Assembly: GCF_001039355.2 (NCBI RefSeq)
Contig: NW_019775524.1
Location: 365,030-390,484 of the forward strand
Length of the DNA stretch: 25,455 nt
Origin: Lingula anatina
Lineage: Eukaryota; Brachiopoda; Lingulata; Lingulida; Lingulidae
Reading direction: 5' to 3'
Part shown: piece after piece, positions 20,483 to 25,455 of the stretch
Numbering within the stretch: the first letter of the stretch is position 1
How the letters are laid out: each line of letters begins with the position of its first letter
Notes under the pieces: generated by a model
Told to the model about the DNA's origin: nothing
What the model saw: the letters and a program-made list of their open reading frames with translations, nothing else
The model's database searches: none
Translations under genes and position numbers: made by a program

Positions 20483-23400
20483 TTAATCGACATGAGGGAA
20501 GTTTTTAGTAAGCATATCAATAGCCCAGGGCGAATCTGCTATATCTAAGACTATTGCGTGTCTGTTAAATGCAATGTGATCCAGATTGGTCGACGGTGGA
20601 GTGACCGTCACATTCTGGCTTAAGGCCCATCGTATCAGTATTGTTCCTGGTGTTGTGCGGTATTTCTTGGCTGCAAGGTCCACCTTAGGGTGGGACAGTA
20701 GAGGGCTTTCGCGTGTGCCGTTCTCAGTCTCCAAAACTCCCATCAATCCATGCGCCATAAACGCGATGCCGTTGTCTTTGCAGAACTGACGCAGTTTAGT
20801 TTTCCTGTTGTACAAGTTAAAGTTACTTTGTACAACGGACAGGGGAAATTTAGCAAAACCAATCAGTTTTCGAAGCTGAGACATCTTAAAGTTGCTCACG
20901 CCTAGGGACCGAATTTTACCGCCTTCAATCAGTTCCTCCAAAGATTCCCAAGATTCTTTCCAAGTGCCACGGTTATCGTCTGCTTCGCACTTGAATTTCA
21001 TACCATCACAAGAGGGCGCTTTAATCAGTACCAAATCAATGTAGTCAGTTTTCAGTCTAGTTAGAGATCTTTTAACAGAATCGATAGTTTTTTCCCTCCC
21101 TAAATTTCTTGGATGGACTTTCACGACGATAAAAACGTCCTCTCGCTTGACATCTGGAGTGGAAGCTAAAATAGTCCCTAGAATCTCCTCGGATTCATCA
21201 TCTGGGTCTGTGTCGAAGAGACTGAAATAAGAAATCGATTTTGAAATTTGTGATTCCCCGAAAACATTTTAAGTCCAATGTACGTTAATTTTTAATGTTG
21301 GAAATAAAGTGCATACGTTTGCACGCCAAGCTCTTAAATCTGTTTTGTTGATATATTACTAATTTTGTAAATTAACATTTTTTACAATTTAAAACAGCTA
21401 TAAATCCAATAACAGAGATACGTTAGACCTACCACTGCCATAAAAATGTGCATACTTGTGCAAATCTAACCCTAAATATCCTAAGTGATAAATATTATAC
21501 ATTATATTCTCAATGACAAAAATCTATCATAACAAAATTAATCAAAAGATTTCATTCACCTGTATTGCAGTCGCAACGCATGCGCGGTGGATATTTTCGC
21601 CTTTTCAGTCGGTTGACCCCTCACGCCAAACCCCAACAAAGGCACTGAAAATACAAATGCAATTTCCCATTGGAATTTGAAACCAAGTAGCCCTACCCTT
21701 ACGGCGAACTGGAGCCATCGGGTCAGTGTGGATCACCCAATGGATCCCGGCTGACGCAAGTCACATTATCCATATGATCTGAGGCAAACATTTTGTCTTT
21801 GACGCAGTATTTTGAATATATATATATATGCTGTACTCACTTTCAAATCCGCTCTTGAGTGTGCTGTTGTACGTCCTCAATTTTCCGTCTGGGGATTCGA
21901 ATTCTAACGCCACATCAATCGCGTCTGGGTTGATATAACTGTATTGGGCGATAAATTCGTGCATTGGCATATCTTCCATGCGTTCCTTACAAGTGATTTC
22001 TGAAATAAAGTACAAGGATGTGCAACTAGGGTTCTGCCAAATTTAAACAAACTTTCCTCATTAGATTGATGCTTTTTTTTTCAATGCAGTCACACTATAC
22101 ATGTACATAAAAAACAAGTCTAAACTCTGGTAGTTATGGGAAAAACTACTTCACGTTTTTCACCACTATTGTAGTATTGTTTACACCAGTGTCCTGGGTT
22201 TAACAAGACTGCAAATAGGATGATTACTACATCTAGTGGATATACCAAGTAAGGTTTCCAAGGCCTCTAGTTAGGATGTTAAACCGAGCTTCTCTTAGCT
22301 TAGAGACTAAATTACGGGAATCATACACTACTTGTACGTTTGAAAGCAGTTTTGGTCCATTATCTAAGGACCCTGATCACATAATGAAGATTTCGCGCCA
22401 AACACTAAAGTGATCAAACATTCCCATCCCTATATGACTGTTGGTTGACATGTAGATGGGTATGTTTAATGACATCTTTATCCGACCTTCAACCCACCTT
22501 TGGGCGTAGCCTCCCTCCGTGCGATGCACGCCGTTGTCGCCGCCTCTGCTCCATCTGGCGTGTCTCCTCCCTCCGAACAAAGTAGATAATTGACAAAAAT
22601 AGCCATCGCCATGTTAGGTGGACCGCCCATGGTGCGAACTTGGTGGTACCACCCCTCGGGCACGTAGATAATATCCCCCTCATACAGCGTGATATTGTAG
22701 ATGTCGACTTTAGAAATATTTGGGAATTTGATGAGGTCGACGGCGTCCGGTTCGACTGGAGAGATCCCTGGAATATCAAATGGTGTATAATAATTATGGG
22801 GGTGATATTCTTGTCAGTATGTGCTAAAATTGAGTTAACAAAATTGACCTGCATATTAATGAATGAATGAATTCACAATCAGATCGACAGTCAGGCAATT
22901 AGACACAGACAGAAAAATAAACAAATAGACAAAGAAAAGTACATGTAGGGTTATTCAAAACTAACGCCAGATTTTAGAGGGGAACCCTTGCAAATATAAT
23001 TCCATTTTTATTTAGAAAATTGAGAAGGGTTTCATGCATACGAATGGGAGAGTTTTCCCATCTATTTCAATTCTTAAATGACAAATTTTCTGCAATTCAA
23101 GGGCTGTGAAATTAAGAACATAAGGAAAATTCTGCATTTTAATGTCCAAAGTATTACCTGCGTGATAGTTAAAATCGTCCGTATGCAGGTATTTCCCGTG
23201 GGTTGGCGGTATCAGAATCCATTGTCGTTGTCCCGTGATTTGCGCAAACAGCGTCTCTGTGGCGTCCACGTGGATGTAGGTACTGGACCATCCGGCGTTG
23301 AAGAATAGTGCAAACTGCTTCATCTAAGAGTGAAATAAAAGATAGATAATGAGGCTTAATCTTGGACCCCTTTCAGTAATTAGAAACTTTAATAAAATTA

Positions 23401-24948
23401 CTAACAAAAAGCATGCTTAGTTATTGTCCTAATATTTTAAATCGCTTTAAGTTTGCAGAATATCGCCTGAGGTATGTTTGCCTATCTTTCAGTTAGTTGT
23501 GACGAATGATAACAAATACAAGTTTTTTTCTTTCATTTTTTAAATAGCAAAGGCAACAAAAGGGAAAATGAAGTTCTGTCTGCATTTTCTTGGGGCTGTC
23601 AGTTTTCGATAGAAAACCACTCATTTAGCTGTTCACCACAAAAATTTCCTGATTATATATTTTCCTCTCCGCTGACTGCGACTGTGTTGTTTCCTCTATA
23701 AAGGATGCAGAGAGGGGGTTGTGGTTTTCTTCTTAATAACCGACCAAGAAATACAGACATGTTGCATATCAATAAAACGCTTATTTCAACAGCTTCTCAA
23801 TCTTTATAGTTACCTTATTACGTAATAGTTATGTAAGGAGATATAGCGTTTCATGGGATTTCTAAGCCTGATCTTTATACCTTAAAAACTAAAACTCCAT
23901 TACAAATGCACATGTGCAGACAACATTTTCTGAAAGCCCCCTTGAGCATCAACAAGAATGTCTCAAATTCTTAATATGTGCCTATAATTAAGAAAGATAT
24001 CCCAATGTCGGTATATCTTGGTCTGTAAAAAAAGATAGCCACGTTCATGCCACACCCTCTCTCCGCATCCTTAATGCATTTATTTTTACACAACTCGTTT
24101 TAACCTTCAACTAATAAGTATTATTACTGATAGCATTTCTGAAGATCTACTTTACAGATGTCATATATAATCCAAGGTTTTGGCCTCTAGGCCTTTTTCA
24201 ATAATCCCCGAAGAAGGCTTAGAGGCCAAAACCTTGGATTATATAAGGCCCCATTCCCAGAGATTAGATCGATCTACTTTAGATCGACCTAACTCCCTGG
24301 GGGTTCACGCTAAATAGGGCCTAGCTGTCAGCCGAGCGGGCACGAAAGTTAATTACCCCCTTACAGCTTGTAGTAGGCGGGACGGACATTTAAGCCGGAT
24401 TATCTGACAGTAATCTGGTGAAACTCCCCGCAGGGATATCTCGATCTAAAAGCTCTGGGAATACGCCCTATGACATCTGTAAAGTAGATCTTCAGAGATG
24501 CATCAGTAATACAGTAATACTTATTTTTCCTTAATGATCTATACGTTGAATTGACATGAACCTTCAACTAATAAAACGTTCCATTTGCCCAGGTTGTAAC
24601 ATTATTCTTCTAAAAAATACCCTTGGGGTTCGCTTTTTTATTCAAGTTGTTCATTAGGTCGAAACTGGAAAAAATTGAGCAATTACTTCTAGAACTGACA
24701 TGTTTTGATATTATCATAATGTCTATGCCCAGTATTGCGGACGATCCTAACAAGAAGATAAAAAATTCATAAAAACAGGCCACCAATGTTACAAACTTCA
24801 CCCAGCCTTCATAAAAAAGAAATAATGTACAGCAGACGATACCATTTTCATGATGGCGTCGCAACCAAGGAATCTTGGGATAGTCAGATCTTCCGTCATC
24901 TCTGGGGAAAGTGTGGCGTCCATGTAGATATGTTCATCGCGGTACCGA
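20483..24948 (-). CDS. JmjC (cupin_8)-aldo-keto reductase fusion protein, copy B (5' exon outside window)
   Basis: Six exons: 24843-24948, 23158-23323, 22498-22767, 21841-21999, 21560-21644, 20483-21221. Their lengths (106, 166, 270, 159, 85, 739) match copy A exons 2-7 except for one codon fewer in exon 4, and the phases are identical. They encode 507 residues and a TAA. The first exon starts with the last base of a split codon, so an exon 1 with anchor and cupin N-terminus is expected beyond 25455. The Fe(II) triad is intact: HVD in exon 3 and GWYH in exon 4. The residue four after the Asp, Asn in copy A, is Thr here. The AKR domain starts MPLLGFG and keeps the tetrad Asp and Lys but, like copy A, has Asp for Tyr and Lys for His. 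Exon 7 is about 87% identical to copy A; exon 5 is only about half identical. No frameshift or premature stop is seen, so it looks functional. Confidence 0.82.
21222..23157 (-). other. Copy B introns 3-6
   Basis: Introns at 21222-21559, 21645-21840, 22000-22497 and 22768-23157 have GT..AG ends and the same phases as copy A. They are mostly shorter than the copy A counterparts and hold none of the MITEs found there, only a short TA run near 21820-21830. The insertions in copy A therefore post-date the duplication, or were never present in this copy. Confidence 0.65.
23695..24075. mobile_element. Inverted-repeat element in copy B intron 2
   Basis: The block at 23701-23725 (aaggatgcagagaggggg...) is inverted at about 24047-24072 (ccctctctccgcatcctt). 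Weaker inverse similarity continues inward to about 23770 and 23995 (for example 'gaccaagaaatac' against 'gtatatcttggtc'). The AT-rich interior has no open frame. It is probably a decayed non-autonomous DNA element. Confidence 0.5.
24102..24574. mobile_element. Nested foldback structure flanked by a 16-bp direct repeat
   Basis: Outer arms at about 24118-24165 and 24469-24530 are inverse copies. Inside the left arm a separate hairpin pairs 24164-24195 with 24213-24244 at 31 of 32 positions. Further inside, 24252-24460 is an inverted-repeat element (ends attcccagag / ctctgggaat). Its centre matches, in reverse, the foldback element at 19108-19320. The whole is flanked by AACCTTCAACTAATAA at 24102-24117 and 24559-24574, which looks like a long target-site duplication. 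There is no coding capacity. It lies in copy B intron 2. Confidence 0.65.
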
Positions 24949-25455
24949 CTGAATTGCAAAAAGAAAAACTAAATAGCATTATATATCCATCCAAAGTCTT
25001 CTTTTGTCCTACGCCCAATGTTATATGTTATTCGATGCCATTTACTGAAAGCATTCTTTCTTTTTGTAAATATATAGATAGTAGGCTTGTTAAGGACCAA
25101 AAAATGGCCAAACGCTGCATTTTGTAGTACAAATGTCTAACTTGGCATAAATGTTCCTTGGGCCAAATGAAAATTTTTTATCCAAAGAGACGCCCTCTAT
25201 CGATACATTAATTAGCATAAATTATGCAAATTAGGTGCCAAAATATATAATATTTCATATTTCCATTAATATTTGGCCTAGAAACATGTATAGATTATCA
25301 AACCTGACTAAATTAGGGACAAGGAACCCATTTTTGATCATTTGGAAGCAATTGGTGGCCATTTTGTGCCTCAAATCCAAGATGGCCGCCACCCGTCATT
25401 TTGAAAGTGGACATAATTTTGCTATTTTATGTTGAATTTTGAAGCGTTTGGTCTA
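24949..25455. other. Copy B intron 1 (partial), probable dispersed repeat at right edge
   Basis: No counterpart of copy A exon 1 was found here on the minus strand. The stretch from about 25150 to the end holds short repeats such as 'ttaattagcataaattatgcaaattag'-type A+T phrases and a 'ccaagatggccgcc' phrase, and looks like an interspersed repeat, although no boundaries can be set. Confidence 0.4.

Noticed and set aside
22377-22580. 67-codon minus-strand frame across the end of copy B exon 4
   Set aside because: Different reading frame from exon 4, running past the GTGGGT donor into the intron; the spliced frame is supported by copy A.

Overview
The window looks like nuclear DNA from a marine invertebrate, most likely a bivalve mollusc. 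Its coding exons are short and separated by GT..AG introns, the intergenic DNA is AT-rich, TACATGTA-like words recur, and there are many microsatellites and small inverted-repeat elements. There is no sign of bacterial operons. The species assignment is inference; no species can be read directly.

Layout. Positions 1-1625 hold a degenerate satellite-like array with a period near 195 bp, followed at about 2003-2100 by a related 31-bp tandem repeat. From 2106 to about 5250 the DNA is AT-rich and apparently non-genic, with a TA microsatellite and one possible MITE. A tRNA-derived SINE-like piece lies near 5296-5370. Between about 5540 and 8420 the minus strand carries what may be the 3' end of an unidentified gene: a 76-nt internal exon, a very short terminal coding exon and a long AT-rich 3' UTR. 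From 8421 to 11493 I see only low-complexity and degenerate repeats.

The main content is a tandem pair of paralogous genes on the minus strand. Copy A (11786-17571) is complete: seven coding exons, 654 codons. Copy B (20483-24948) shows exons 2-7; its first exon must lie beyond the right edge. Each encodes an unusual fusion: a JmjC/cupin_8-type Fe(II)/2-oxoglutarate oxygenase domain joined to an aldo-keto reductase (AKR) domain. In copy A an N-terminal hydrophobic anchor precedes both. The JmjC part keeps a complete HxD...H iron triad. The AKR part has lost two of the four catalytic tetrad residues (Tyr to Asp, His to Lys) and the usual NADPH-phosphate Lys/Arg. The simplest model is a membrane-anchored, probably lumenal hydroxylase with an AKR-derived module that binds a ligand or has altered chemistry.

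The two copies have the same intron phases and almost the same exon lengths, but their similarity is patchy. A 101-bp block of exon 4 and most of the start of exon 7 are near-identical even at silent sites, while exon 5 and the end of exon 4 are strongly diverged, which suggests gene conversion. Introns and the intergenic space hold several small inverted-repeat elements: two hAT-like or CCGTAGCC-type MITEs and one TCTG-containing MITE in copy A, two foldback elements in the A-B spacer, and two inverted-repeat structures in copy B intron 2, one of them nested.
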